From positions 171,872 to 235,871 of the forward strand of contig NZ_JBEPMO010000004.1 of assembly GCF_040545805.1 (NCBI RefSeq): a stretch of 64,000 nucleotides of DNA, written 5' to 3'. The position numbers and the translations under genes were made by a program. Of this stretch, positions 24,477 to 32,902 are shown in pieces (position 1 is the stretch's first letter; every line of letters begins with the position of its first letter). The notes beneath the pieces were generated by a model. The model was not told the DNA's origin. It did no database searches and was given only the letters and a program-made list of their open reading frames with translations. The stretch is from Moheibacter stercoris (GTDB lineage Bacteria; Bacteroidota; Bacteroidia; Flavobacteriales; Weeksellaceae).

Positions 24477-25877
24477 TTAGGATATTCTATTTCGTAAAAT
24501 TCGTTTGCTAAACTTTTTGGCGACGTTGTTTTCAATGGATTTGATCATCTCAATTGCAATGTCTTTTCCTGTTGCACCTTCAATTCCTTCCAATCCTGGA
24601 GAAGAATTCACCTCTAACAACAATGGACCTTTGGAAGAACGAATCAAATCGACTCCTGCCACTTCCAATCCCATCGCTTTGGCTGCTTGAATGGCCAGTT
24701 TTCTTTCTTCTTTGGTAATTTTCACCACAGAACCTGTTCCACCCAAATGGATGTTCGCACGGAATTCACCCGGAGGAGCTTCTCTTTGCATCGCTGCTAC
24801 AACTTTTCCATTGATGACAAAACAACGCAAATCTTTTCCGTTCGCTTCTTTGATAAATTCTTGAACCAAAATATTGGCGTTCAAACTCTTAAACGCATTG
24901 ATTACCGATTCTGCTGCTTTTTTGGTTTCAGCCAAAACGACTCCTTTTCCTTGGGTTCCTTCCAATAATTTCACAATCAAAGGCGAACCTCCAACCATTT
25001 TGATCAAGTCATTGGTATCCAATGGAGAATTGGCAAATCCCGTAATCGGAATGTCCAATCCATTGTTTAACATTAATTGAAGGGAATATAATTTATCTCG
25101 AGAGTGTGTGATAGCATTGGACGTATTCAAAGCATAGACACCCATGGATTCAAATTGGCGTGTCAAAGCACAACCATAATAGGTCATACTTGGACGAATT
25201 CGAGGAATTACAGCATGCAGATTATTTAAAATTCGACCTCCACGGTAATGAACTTCTGGTGTTTTCGCATCCAATTTGATGTAACATTGTTTGATGTCCA
25301 AAAACTCCACTTGGTGCCCCAATTGTTCACCTGCCTCAATGATTCGCTGGTTGCTATACAAATCGGGATTACTCGCCAATAGGCCAATGCGCAATCCTTG
25401 TACATCTTGAGTTCCTTTTTTATAGAAACTTTCGGCTTCATCTTTGGCAAAAGCTCCAAACAAAAAGCTACTATCTGGATCGACCAACATTTTTCCTCTC
25501 ATGGCTTCACGCCCTAGAAGCATTCGGTAGCCCATGGAATCACGATTGGTCAAAGAAACCTCAATTTCCCAAGATTCTTCTCCAATTTTCAGTTTGGTTT
25601 TGATGACATAACGAGAATCTCTATTTCCACTTGTGCTTTTAATGGTGCGTCGATCGGCTACAGGTGCTTCACAATGCACGACCTTTTTTCCATCAAATTG
25701 AAGCGGATACACATCAAATGAAACCCAAGCTTCTCCATTTCGTTGAAATGGTAAAATATTGACCGCATGAAGAGCAGAAGTCTTTGCGCCACTGTCCACG
25801 CGCACTTTGATCATAGGCAATGCCAAATCAGGAAGTGAAACCCATTCTTCGCTACCTGCAACCATTTTATTATTCAT
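24477..25877 (-). CDS. rimK: RimB-RimK fusion: retropepsin-like protease plus ATP-grasp glutamate ligase
   Basis: A 466-residue two-domain protein. Residues ~8-155 match the RimB/ATP-dependent zinc protease family (PF05618, retropepsin-like): V-R-V-D-S-G-A-K-T-S-A-L-H-A has the catalytic-type D28-S-G, and R-M-L-L-G-R-E-A-M is the second conserved block. Residues ~163-450 are RimK, the ATP-grasp enzyme that adds glutamates to the C-terminus of ribosomal protein S6, with S-R-D-K-L-Y-S-L-Q, the nucleotide-binding V-K-L-L-E-G-T-Q-G-K-G-V and metal-binding E-V-N-S-S-P-G-L-E-G-I-E. In Pseudomonas RimB is a separate protein that trims the tail RimK adds. Here both activities would be fused. It is monocistronic. 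Confidence 0.9.
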   Translation of the reverse strand: MNNKMVAGSEEWVSLPDLALPMIKVRVDSGAKTSALHAVNILPFQRNGEAWVSFDVYPLQFDGKKVVHCEAPVADRRTIKSTSGNRDSRYVIKTKLKIGEESWEIEVSLTNRDSMGYRMLLGREAMRGKMLVDPDSSFLFGAFAKDEAESFYKKGTQDVQGLRIGLLASNPDLYSNQRIIEAGEQLGHQVEFLDIKQCYIKLDAKTPEVHYRGGRILNNLHAVIPRIRPSMTYYGCALTRQFESMGVYALNTSNAITHSRDKLYSLQLMLNNGLDIPITGFANSPLDTNDLIKMVGGSPLIVKLLEGTQGKGVVLAETKKAAESVINAFKSLNANILVQEFIKEANGKDLRCFVINGKVVAAMQREAPPGEFRANIHLGGTGSVVKITKEERKLAIQAAKAMGLEVAGVDLIRSSKGPLLLEVNSSPGLEGIEGATGKDIAIEMIKSIENNVAKKFSKRILRNRIS

Positions 25878-25938
25878 CTAAAAATTCTTTTATTGTACGA
25901 AGATAAATAAGATTCACGCATTCTCTCTATTTGTTTTG

Positions 25939-25946
25939 TAGTTTTG
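25939..25946 (+). promoter_or_regulatory. -7 promoter box of tolC-like gene
   Basis: TAGTTTTG matches TAnnTTTG and overlaps the first in-frame Met codon at 25944, which shows that the real start is the ATG at 25995. Confidence 0.6.
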
Positions 25947-25994
25947 TGTAACAATTTTCAACCTCAATTGACCAATCATTTAGTTGAAAGATTT

Positions 25995-27317
25995 ATGAGA
26001 TATTTCGTTATTATCATCGGATTTGTATTTTTCCAAACTTCTCAAGCCCAAAAATTATGGACCTTAGAGGAAATTGTCACCTATGCAACTGAAAATAATT
26101 TGACAGTTCTTCAAAACAAAATCAATGAGAATTTGATCGCAAATGATCTGCAATATGCCAACAACCAATGGTTGCCCAATGTAGGCGGATATATAGACAA
26201 TAAATTCACACTTGGAACTAACCATCCGGCGATCAACAAAGGGTATCAACAATATTCCAATAGTTTGGGCATCAACTCCTCAATTACCATTTACAATGGT
26301 GGTTTATTGGATTTGAACATTGAAAAAGCGGCATTGAATGTGAATTCATCCAAACTACAAACCGAAGCCATTATAAATGATATTTCTTTAATGGTAGTCA
26401 ATTATTACCTCAACATCATGTTGAATCGTGAATTGTTGGAAATCGCAGAAGGTAATTTAGCCGTAAGCGAACAACAATTGGATCGATCTCAGAAATTATT
26501 CAACGCAGGAAGCATTGCCAGAGCAGATTTGGTACAGTCAGAAGCAACCGTAGCACAAGAAAAAAAGAATGTTGCCGATGCGAAAATTGAGGTGGAGCGT
26601 TCAATTTTCAATTTGTCAATGTTGCTTCAGTTAGCAGATTATCGAGATTTTGATGTGGAATTAATTCAAATTCCAGACAATATCGAATTGGGCTTATATG
26701 ATTTGAACCAAGTATTGCAAACCGCATATGCGCAACAACCTGCAGTTAAAAAGGCGGAAGTCGATTTGGAAATGGCAGAAAAAGACATTGAAATTGCCAA
26801 AACTGGATTCAAACCTACCATCACAGGTTCTTATAATTTCGGAACAAGTTATGCTGATTACTTCAACAAAGGATTGGAAACAGATGCTTGGTTAAGTCAA
26901 TGGCACGACAATTTGACCAATGTTTTTGGGATAAGTGTCAATGTTCCGATTTTTGAAAAATTCAACAACAAATTGAATGTTGAAAAAGCCAAAATAGGTC
27001 AAAGTTTGGCGCAAAATTCCGTGGAACAACAAAAACAAACCATTCGCGAAAACGTTCAAGAAGCCTATTTCAACGCAAATTCCTCTTATCAGGCCTATCA
27101 AGCAGCCAAAGAAAGCGTTCGATCTTCCGAACTTTCAGCCGATTTTGCACAAAAAAGCTTTGATGCGGGTGTTTTGAACATTTACGATTTGAACACCGCT
27201 CGAAATAATTTGTTGATTGCGAAATCTCAAATGGCGCAAGCGAAATACAACTTTGTGTTCCGTATGAAAGTTTTGGATTTCTATGCAGGAATTCCTTTGA
27301 CACAAGGATTGCGATAG
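25995..27317 (+). CDS. TolC family outer-membrane efflux protein
   Basis: A 440-residue outer-membrane channel of the TolC family, the exit duct for tripartite efflux or type I secretion. The signal peptide is about 1-18 (cleavage near T-S-Q-A-Q). Two repeats of the OEP fold are seen: a first helical part ending with A-R-A-D-L-V-Q-S-E-A-T-V-A-Q and a second with the matching N-I-Y-D-L-N-T-A-R-N-N-L-L-I-A-K-S-Q. The start is set at 25995 because the longer frame begins in the promoter. No inner-membrane pump or adaptor gene is adjacent, so its partners lie elsewhere. Confidence 0.9.
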   Translation: MRYFVIIIGFVFFQTSQAQKLWTLEEIVTYATENNLTVLQNKINENLIANDLQYANNQWLPNVGGYIDNKFTLGTNHPAINKGYQQYSNSLGINSSITIYNGGLLDLNIEKAALNVNSSKLQTEAIINDISLMVVNYYLNIMLNRELLEIAEGNLAVSEQQLDRSQKLFNAGSIARADLVQSEATVAQEKKNVADAKIEVERSIFNLSMLLQLADYRDFDVELIQIPDNIELGLYDLNQVLQTAYAQQPAVKKAEVDLEMAEKDIEIAKTGFKPTITGSYNFGTSYADYFNKGLETDAWLSQWHDNLTNVFGISVNVPIFEKFNNKLNVEKAKIGQSLAQNSVEQQKQTIRENVQEAYFNANSSYQAYQAAKESVRSSELSADFAQKSFDAGVLNIYDLNTARNNLLIAKSQMAQAKYNFVFRMKVLDFYAGIPLTQGLR

Positions 27318-27358
27318 ATTTTCACCCTTTCAACGAAATAGAATCATACATTTTGATG

Positions 27359-27366
27359 TAACTTTG
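27359..27366 (+). promoter_or_regulatory. -7 promoter box of tsaB
   Basis: TAACTTTG, a perfect -7 element, ends 18 bases before the ATG at 27385. The upstream in-frame Met codon at 27364 lies within it and is excluded as a start. Confidence 0.65.
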
Positions 27367-27384
27367 CACAAAATTTCCATCGAA

Positions 27385-28053
27385 ATGACTTTACTTCATA
27401 TCGAAACATCTACCAAAAATTGTTCTGTTGGGATTTCCCGAAATGGTGAAATGCTATGCCTTTGCGAAGAATACGACGACAATTACGGACATTCCGAAAA
27501 GCTGCATCAATTTGTCAATTGGGCATTGGAAGGCGCTGAAATTTCGTTAAAGGATATCGATGGAGTTTGTGTATCCAAAGGGCCTGGATCCTACACAGGT
27601 TTACGAATTGGCGTTTCGGCTGCTAAAGGATTTTGTTTTGGATTGAACATCCCTTTGTATTCCTTAACTTCTTTGGAAATTTTAGCCGAATCCCAAATCG
27701 ACAAAGGATTTGATTTAATCATTCCGATGATTGATGCGCGCCGAATGGAGGTTTACACCGCTGTTTTTGATGGAAATGGAAATCAACTGTCCGAAATTGA
27801 AGCGAAAATCTTGGATGAAACTTCCTTTCAAGAATTTGCCGATAAAAAAATTGTCTTTGTGGGTGATGGCGTAGAGAAATCAAAATCGATTTTGAATTTG
27901 CCCAATGCTGAATTCATTTTGGATGTTCATCCGTCAGCACAATTTATGATTCACCTTGCCGAAGCCAAAGTTTTGCAAAATCTTCAAGAAGATGTCGCTT
28001 ACTTCGAACCTTTTTATTTGAAGGAATTTGTCGCGGGAGTGAAGAAGGCTTGA
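27385..28053 (+). CDS. tsaB: tRNA threonylcarbamoyladenosine biosynthesis protein TsaB
   Basis: A partner of TsaD and TsaE in making the t6A modification at position 37 of ANN-decoding tRNAs. The 222-residue protein has the ASKHA-type opening L-H-I-E-T-S-T-K-N-C-S-V-G-I-S and the hallmark G-P-G-S-Y-T-G-L-R-I-G-V-S-A-A-K-G (about 67-83). It lacks the TsaD metal-binding HxxxH. The start at 27385 follows the -7 box. tsaD and tsaE are not in the window. The 3' neighbour tnaA is 74 bases on and probably has its own promoter. Confidence 0.94.
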   Translation: MTLLHIETSTKNCSVGISRNGEMLCLCEEYDDNYGHSEKLHQFVNWALEGAEISLKDIDGVCVSKGPGSYTGLRIGVSAAKGFCFGLNIPLYSLTSLEILAESQIDKGFDLIIPMIDARRMEVYTAVFDGNGNQLSEIEAKILDETSFQEFADKKIVFVGDGVEKSKSILNLPNAEFILDVHPSAQFMIHLAEAKVLQNLQEDVAYFEPFYLKEFVAGVKKA

Positions 28054-28127
28054 TCTGATTCTTTCTATCCGACAAAAATTGGATTTCTCTAAACATTGAT
28101 TAATTTAGGACCACAAAATTAATTACA

Positions 28128-29504
28128 ATGGAATTACCTTGGGCAGAACCCTATAAAGTAAAAATGGTCGAAGAAATCTTCCAATCAACCCGTGAACAAC
28201 GTGAAAAATGGATTGAGGAAGAAGGTTATAATTTATTTAATTTGGCGAGTGATCGCGTTTTCATTGATTTGTTAACCGATAGTGGAACGGGTTCTATGTC
28301 AGACAGACAATGGGCCGAAATCATGATGGGTGACGAATCCTACGCAGGTTCACAATCCTATTTGAAACTACGTGAAGTCGTTCGAAATACCTTAGGTTTT
28401 CCTTATTTCTTGCCTACTCACCAAGGTAGAGCTGCCGAAAACGTTTTGTTTAGCATCTTAGTAAAAGAAAACAATGTCGTTCCTGGAAATTCACATTTCG
28501 ATACCACAAAAGGTCATATTGAATTCCGAAAAGCACATGCCATCGATTGTACTATCGACGAAGCCTTTGACATCAACGACTTGCATCCGTTCAAAGGAAA
28601 TATCGATTTAGGGAAATTAGAAGAAATTTACAAAACGCATCCCAAAGAAAACATTCCTTTCTGCTTGATTACCGTTACCTGTAATTCTTCTGGTGGACAA
28701 CCCGTTTCCATGGAAAACATCAAAGCTGTTAAAGCTTTGTCTGATCAATATGGAATTCCAGTATTTTTTGACGCAGCCCGATTTGCTGAAAATGCGTATT
28801 TCATCAAGGAACGAGAAGAAGGCTACAAAGACAAAACCATCAAAGAAATTGTCAAAGAAATGTTTGCGATGGGCGACGGATTTACCATGTCGGCCAAGAA
28901 AGATGGATTGGTCAACATTGGGGGATTATTGGGAATGCGTGACGAGAAATTGTATCGAGCTTGTGGTAACATGGGAATCATCTACGAAGGTTTCATTACC
29001 TACGGAGGTTTAGCGGGTCGTGATTTAGGCGCTTTGGCACAAGGTTTACAAGAGTCAACCGAATATCCTTATTTAAAAGCGAGAATCGATCAAGTCGAAT
29101 ATTTAGGCAATAAATTGATGGAATTTGGCATTCCGATTCAAAAACCAATTGGTGGACATGCAGTTTTTGTGGATGCTTTATCCTTTTTGCCCAATGTTCC
29201 AAGAGAGGAATATCCGGCGCAAACTTTAGCCATTGAATTGTACAAAGAAGCAGGTGTTCGTGGAGTCGAAATCGGAACTTTGTTGGCCGATCGCGACCCG
29301 GAAACAAGATTGGATCGCTTTCCTAAATTGGAATTGCTTCGACTGGCCATTCCGAGAAGAACTTATTCCTATAAACATTTGGATTATGTTGCAGTGGCAT
29401 TGAAAAAAATTTACGATAGACGAAATGAAATCAATTCCGGATTGGAAATTGTTTGGGAATCAGAAATCCTACGACATTTTACGGTCTTATTGAAAAAGAA
29501 ATAA
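28128..29504 (+). CDS. tnaA: Tryptophanase
   Basis: A PLP enzyme that splits L-tryptophan to indole, pyruvate and ammonia. The 458-residue protein is of normal length, with L-T-D-S-G-T-G-S-M-S-D (about 50-60), T-H-Q-G-R-A-A-E (about 101-108) and the PLP lysine in M-S-A-K-K-D-G-L-V-N-I-G-G (about 255-267). The choice between tryptophanase and tyrosine phenol-lyase rests on the segment G-V-R-G-V-E-I-G: TnaA has V-E-I-G here, while tyrosine phenol-lyase has S-M-E-R-G with the diagnostic Arg. No leader peptide (TnaC-like) or permease gene is adjacent. A strong terminator follows. Indole production is predicted. Confidence 0.93.
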   Translation: MELPWAEPYKVKMVEEIFQSTREQREKWIEEEGYNLFNLASDRVFIDLLTDSGTGSMSDRQWAEIMMGDESYAGSQSYLKLREVVRNTLGFPYFLPTHQGRAAENVLFSILVKENNVVPGNSHFDTTKGHIEFRKAHAIDCTIDEAFDINDLHPFKGNIDLGKLEEIYKTHPKENIPFCLITVTCNSSGGQPVSMENIKAVKALSDQYGIPVFFDAARFAENAYFIKEREEGYKDKTIKEIVKEMFAMGDGFTMSAKKDGLVNIGGLLGMRDEKLYRACGNMGIIYEGFITYGGLAGRDLGALAQGLQESTEYPYLKARIDQVEYLGNKLMEFGIPIQKPIGGHAVFVDALSFLPNVPREEYPAQTLAIELYKEAGVRGVEIGTLLADRDPETRLDRFPKLELLRLAIPRRTYSYKHLDYVAVALKKIYDRRNEINSGLEIVWESEILRHFTVLLKKK

Positions 29505-29514
29505 TTGAATCCCT

Positions 29515-29547
29515 AAAAATCCCTCCATTGATGAGGGATTTTTTTGT
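29515..29547 (+). terminator. Terminator of tnaA
   Basis: AAAATCCCTC-cattgat-GAGGGATTTTTTT, a 10-bp stem with a T-run, directly after the tnaA stop. Confidence 0.9.
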
Positions 29548-29573
29548 TCAATTTATAGAAACATAGAATTCAG

Positions 29574-29581
29574 TATCTTTG
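29574..29581 (+). promoter_or_regulatory. -7 promoter box of the CBS-domain gene
   Basis: TATCTTTG matches TAnnTTTG and ends only 6 bases before the ATG at 29588. With start sites usually a few bases past the box, the transcript may be leaderless. Confidence 0.6.
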
Positions 29582-29587
29582 CAAAAG

Positions 29588-30244
29588 ATGTTAGCATTTG
29601 ACTATATAAGCAAGGATTTCATTCCTCCCAAAATATATCAGACAGTTGAGCATGGTTTACACCTTGTTCGCGAATACGGTTTGAAGCACCTTCCAGTATT
29701 TGAGGGATTGCATTTTGTGGGGAATATTTCTCGAGAAAGTTTAGAAGAAAACGATTTGGACACGCCGCTTTCGGAATTGCGTGATTTTATCGAATATTTC
29801 TATGCAACTGAAAATGGATCCTTGTTAGATGCGATTCAAAATTTCCATCAAAACGATACCAATATTTTGGTGGTTCTCAATCAAGAACAGCACTACATTG
29901 GATTTTTGATGATGGACGATGTGATTTCGGGAATTTCCACGATGCCTTTCATTACGGAACCAGGAGCGATCATGGTGGTTGAAGTTGCCCAAAAACAATT
30001 CTCCATCAGTGAAATTGCTAAAATTGCCGAAAGCAACAATGCGCGAATTGTAGGTTTATTTGTCACGGGTTATACCGAAGACAAAGTCAGAATCGGATTG
30101 AAATTGATCGCCGAAAATCTAGCGTCGGTTGGCGAAACATTTGAGCGATTTAACTATTCGGTTATTTACAAATTCTTCAATGATGAAAAAGAAGAATTGA
30201 TGAAAGATCGATACGATATGTTGATGAAATTCTTGGATGTATAA
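29588..30244 (+). CDS. CBS domain-containing protein
   Basis: A 218-residue cytoplasmic protein with a tandem CBS pair over about residues 1-125 (G-L-H-L-V-R-E-Y-G-L-K-H-L-P-V-F-E-G in the first, N-D-T-N-I-L-V-V-L-N-Q-E-Q-H-Y-I-G-F in the second), a nucleotide-sensing module. The C-terminal ~90 residues (V-V-E-V-A-Q-K-Q-F-S-I-S-E-I-A-K-I-A-E-S-N) look like an ACT-like regulatory fold. The start at 29588 is chosen because the longer frame begins with TTG in the promoter. It is 34 bases upstream of nadK and likely co-transcribed, so it may relate to nucleotide status. Confidence 0.85.
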   Translation: MLAFDYISKDFIPPKIYQTVEHGLHLVREYGLKHLPVFEGLHFVGNISRESLEENDLDTPLSELRDFIEYFYATENGSLLDAIQNFHQNDTNILVVLNQEQHYIGFLMMDDVISGISTMPFITEPGAIMVVEVAQKQFSISEIAKIAESNNARIVGLFVTGYTEDKVRIGLKLIAENLASVGETFERFNYSVIYKFFNDEKEELMKDRYDMLMKFLDV

Positions 30245-30278
30245 CTCTGTTTCTATTGAGTAACTAAATGATATTTGT

Positions 30279-31157
30279 ATGAAAGTAGCGATTTATGGTT
30301 TGAAAACTTCTCCCGAACAAAAAACTTCTTTGATGAATTTTTTGGACGAATTGAACAGAAGAAACATTCAGTACACCATAGAAAAAGCTTTCAAACAAAA
30401 TTTAGAATCATTACTCGAATTAGATTTATCGGAAATAGAAAGTTTCACTTCCTACGAAGATTTACAACCAAGCATCGATTTGTTTTTCACTTTTGGTGGA
30501 GATGGAACCATATTGAGTGCGGCAACCATCATTCAAGACAAAAACATTCCAGTTGTTGGGGTGAATACAGGTCGATTGGGATTTTTGGCAACCATCAATT
30601 TGGAAAAATTAATGGACAGCTTAGAAACGATTTTGTCGGGTAACTATATAATAAGTAGTAGATCGTTAATCGAAGTAATTTCCGACACTGCCGAAATTGA
30701 ATTTCCTTACGCGCTAAATGAAATTACGGTAACTCGCCGAGAAACAACGAGTATGATAACCGTTGATGCTTATGTAAATGGGGAATTTTTGAATTCCTAT
30801 TGGGCAGATGGATTGATTGTTTCCACACCAACTGGTTCGACAGGTTATTCACTAAGTTGTGGCGGACCTATCGTTCATCCTGAAAACAACACCTTTATTG
30901 TAACGGCGATTGCTCCGCATAATTTAAACGTTCGTCCGTATATGATTTCAGATCATTCCATTTTGGATTTAAAAATACATAGTCGTGTTGACGAATATTT
31001 CCTTTCCTTGGATGCTCGTAACTTGCCATTGCCAACAACAGTTGAATTGAGATTAAAAAAAGCAAAATTCAAACTTAAAATCGTGGAGCCCAAGGACAAA
31101 ACCTATTTGATGACTTTACGAGACAAAATGTTTTGGGGTTCGGATAAAAGAAATTAA
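30279..31157 (+). CDS. nadK: NAD kinase
   Basis: Phosphorylates NAD to NADP. The 292-residue protein has the G-G-D-G-T motif at about 73-77, N-T-G-R-L-G-F-L-A (about 96-104), the NAD-binding T-P-T-G-S-T-G-Y-S-L-S-C-G-G-P-I (about 183-198) and late A-P-H-N-L-N-V-R-P. This is the classic NadK/PpnK order and length. It follows the CBS-protein gene by 34 bases without a clear promoter of its own, so the two are probably one operon. Confidence 0.96.
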   Translation: MKVAIYGLKTSPEQKTSLMNFLDELNRRNIQYTIEKAFKQNLESLLELDLSEIESFTSYEDLQPSIDLFFTFGGDGTILSAATIIQDKNIPVVGVNTGRLGFLATINLEKLMDSLETILSGNYIISSRSLIEVISDTAEIEFPYALNEITVTRRETTSMITVDAYVNGEFLNSYWADGLIVSTPTGSTGYSLSCGGPIVHPENNTFIVTAIAPHNLNVRPYMISDHSILDLKIHSRVDEYFLSLDARNLPLPTTVELRLKKAKFKLKIVEPKDKTYLMTLRDKMFWGSDKRN

Positions 31158-31216
31158 AATCCCCACAAAATTTTCATAATTTTTGTTAAAGGATATACCC
31201 AGCACGTAGATTTGAT

Positions 31217-31224
31217 TATATTTG
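31217..31224 (+). promoter_or_regulatory. -7 promoter box of the porG-uppS-bamA run
   Basis: TATATTTG matches TAnnTTTG and lies 75 bases before the porG-like ATG at 31300. The whole envelope run from 31300 to 36745 could start here. Confidence 0.55.
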
Positions 31225-31299
31225 TCGCTTATTAGAGAAAATGTGCAACATTTTTGGTAATTTGCCGTTCATTTTTTGCACACTATTCTTAATTAACAT

Positions 31300-32136
31300 A
31301 TGAAGAATCTATTTGTATTAATATTTGGACTATCCTTCTCATTGTCTTTCGCACAAAGACATGAAATAGGAATCATGGTTGGGGGCACCAATGTGATTGG
31401 CGACATCGGAAGAAGCAATTACATCAATCCAATGCCTGTATCTCATAAAACAGACGAAACAATTGAGCGTATTCCTATTGCAGCTGGTTTGTTGTACCGA
31501 TTCAACTTCAACGGACACATGGGTGTGCGATTCAACGCCTTGTATGGAAAAGTTTTAGGTGCAGACGTTGCCGCTCCAGAACAATACAAAAAAGATCGTG
31601 ATTATGTCTACAAAAACAACATCTTAGAAGGGTCTTTGGTGTTTGAGTACAACTTTTTTGACATCAACAATGAACATGGAAAAAAACATTCTCCTTATAT
31701 TTTTGGAGGAGTCGGGGCTTTCATGTATGACCAAAATAAATACGTGGTGAACAACACCTTTACACGTGATGCAAATGGTGTAATCGTTCAACCCGAAACA
31801 ATTTCGACAGAAATAATCGGTAAACCGGAAAAGAAATCTTCTTTCACCCTTCCATTTGGTTTAGGATATAAATACAAATACCGTGGAAGTTTTGTGATTT
31901 CGGCAGAAGTCGGATTCCGCTATACAACGACAGATAATTTAGATCATAGTTTTGCCAATGAAGAAGATTTCACGTTCAACAATGAACCTGGAATCAACGA
32001 AGCAGAATTAAATCAATTGAATACCAACATCATCAAATCACGTCAAGTTGGAAATATGTCCAACCATGACTGGTATGTATTTACGGGACTTACCTTAACG
32101 TACACGTTTGGTAGACCACCATGTTATTGTGATTAA
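31300..32136 (+). CDS. DUF6089 / PorG-like outer-membrane protein
   Basis: A 278-residue exported beta-barrel protein: signal peptide 1-18 (cleavage after S-F-A), then E-I-G-I-M-V-G-G-T-N-V-I-G-D-I-G at the start of the barrel and a C-terminal aromatic strand W-Y-V-F-T-G-L-T-L-T-Y-T-F. The family is DUF6089, which includes PorG, an outer-membrane T9SS component of Porphyromonas gingivalis. The position directly before uppS and bamA is conserved for PorG homologues. Two proteins in this window carry T9SS-type tails, so a T9SS role is plausible but not proven from sequence. It is 6 bases upstream of uppS. Confidence 0.82.
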   Translation: MKNLFVLIFGLSFSLSFAQRHEIGIMVGGTNVIGDIGRSNYINPMPVSHKTDETIERIPIAAGLLYRFNFNGHMGVRFNALYGKVLGADVAAPEQYKKDRDYVYKNNILEGSLVFEYNFFDINNEHGKKHSPYIFGGVGAFMYDQNKYVVNNTFTRDANGVIVQPETISTEIIGKPEKKSSFTLPFGLGYKYKYRGSFVISAEVGFRYTTTDNLDHSFANEEDFTFNNEPGINEAELNQLNTNIIKSRQVGNMSNHDWYVFTGLTLTYTFGRPPCYCD

Positions 32137-32142
32137 TCTTAC

Positions 32143-32895
32143 ATGAACCAATCGATTACAGATACCATCAATACATCTAACCTTCCTCAACATGTTGCCA
32201 TCATTATGGATGGAAATGGTCGTTGGGCAAAAAAGCAGGGCTTTGACAGAACCTTTGGGCACCAAAATGCCTTGAAAGCAGTTCGTTCAGCAATTGAAAC
32301 CTGTGGGGAATTGTCTATTCCTTATTTGACCCTTTTTGCTTTTTCAACCGAAAATTGGAATCGACCTAAATTGGAAGTCAATTTTTTGATGAAATTATTG
32401 ACGCAAACAATTCAGAATGAAATTCAGGAATTGAATGGGAAAGGAATTAGATTGAAGGTAATTGGTGAATTGGATAATCTTCCGTCAAGTGTTCAAGAAC
32501 CATTGCGAAAAGCCATCAAATTAACAGAAGAAAATACCAAAGCAACTTTGGTTATCGCGTTAAATTATGGTTCACAACATGAAATCCTTCAAGCAACCAA
32601 AAAAATTGCCGAAGAAGTAAAAAAAGGAATGTTGGAGATTTCAGCCATCAACGAAAAACTATTTGAAAATTACTTGTATACGCATGATATGCCCAATGTT
32701 GACCTCATGATTCGAACCAGTGGGGAACATAGGATTAGCAATTTTTTATTGTGGCAAATTGCCTATGCAGAATTATATTTCACGGATGTCTTATGGCCAG
32801 ACTTCCGCAAAGAACATTTTATAGAGGCTATAAAATCTTATTCTCAACGAGAAAGAAGATACGGAAAAACCGGAGAGCAAATAAAAACAGAATAA
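32143..32895 (+). CDS. uppS: Isoprenyl (undecaprenyl diphosphate) synthase
   Basis: A cis-prenyltransferase that makes the undecaprenyl diphosphate carrier used for peptidoglycan and surface glycans. The 250-residue protein has the catalytic I-I-M-D-G-N-G-R-W-A-K (about 22-32), G-H-x-x-A-L-K-A, F-A-F-S-T-E-N-W-x-R-P (about 68-78) and the C-terminal R-T-S-G-E-H-R-I-S-N-F-L-L-W-Q. The usual Gln in the last motif is His here. It lies between the porG-like gene and bamA, 7 bases from bamA, an arrangement common in Flavobacteriia. Confidence 0.95.
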   Translation: MNQSITDTINTSNLPQHVAIIMDGNGRWAKKQGFDRTFGHQNALKAVRSAIETCGELSIPYLTLFAFSTENWNRPKLEVNFLMKLLTQTIQNEIQELNGKGIRLKVIGELDNLPSSVQEPLRKAIKLTEENTKATLVIALNYGSQHEILQATKKIAEEVKKGMLEISAINEKLFENYLYTHDMPNVDLMIRTSGEHRISNFLLWQIAYAELYFTDVLWPDFRKEHFIEAIKSYSQRERRYGKTGEQIKTE

Positions 32896-32902
32896 CAGAG
32901 AT

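Noticed and set aside
28128..29504. Tyrosine phenol-lyase
   Set aside because: The diagnostic Arg after the G-V-R-x-(V/M)-E segment is absent; the residues match tryptophanase.
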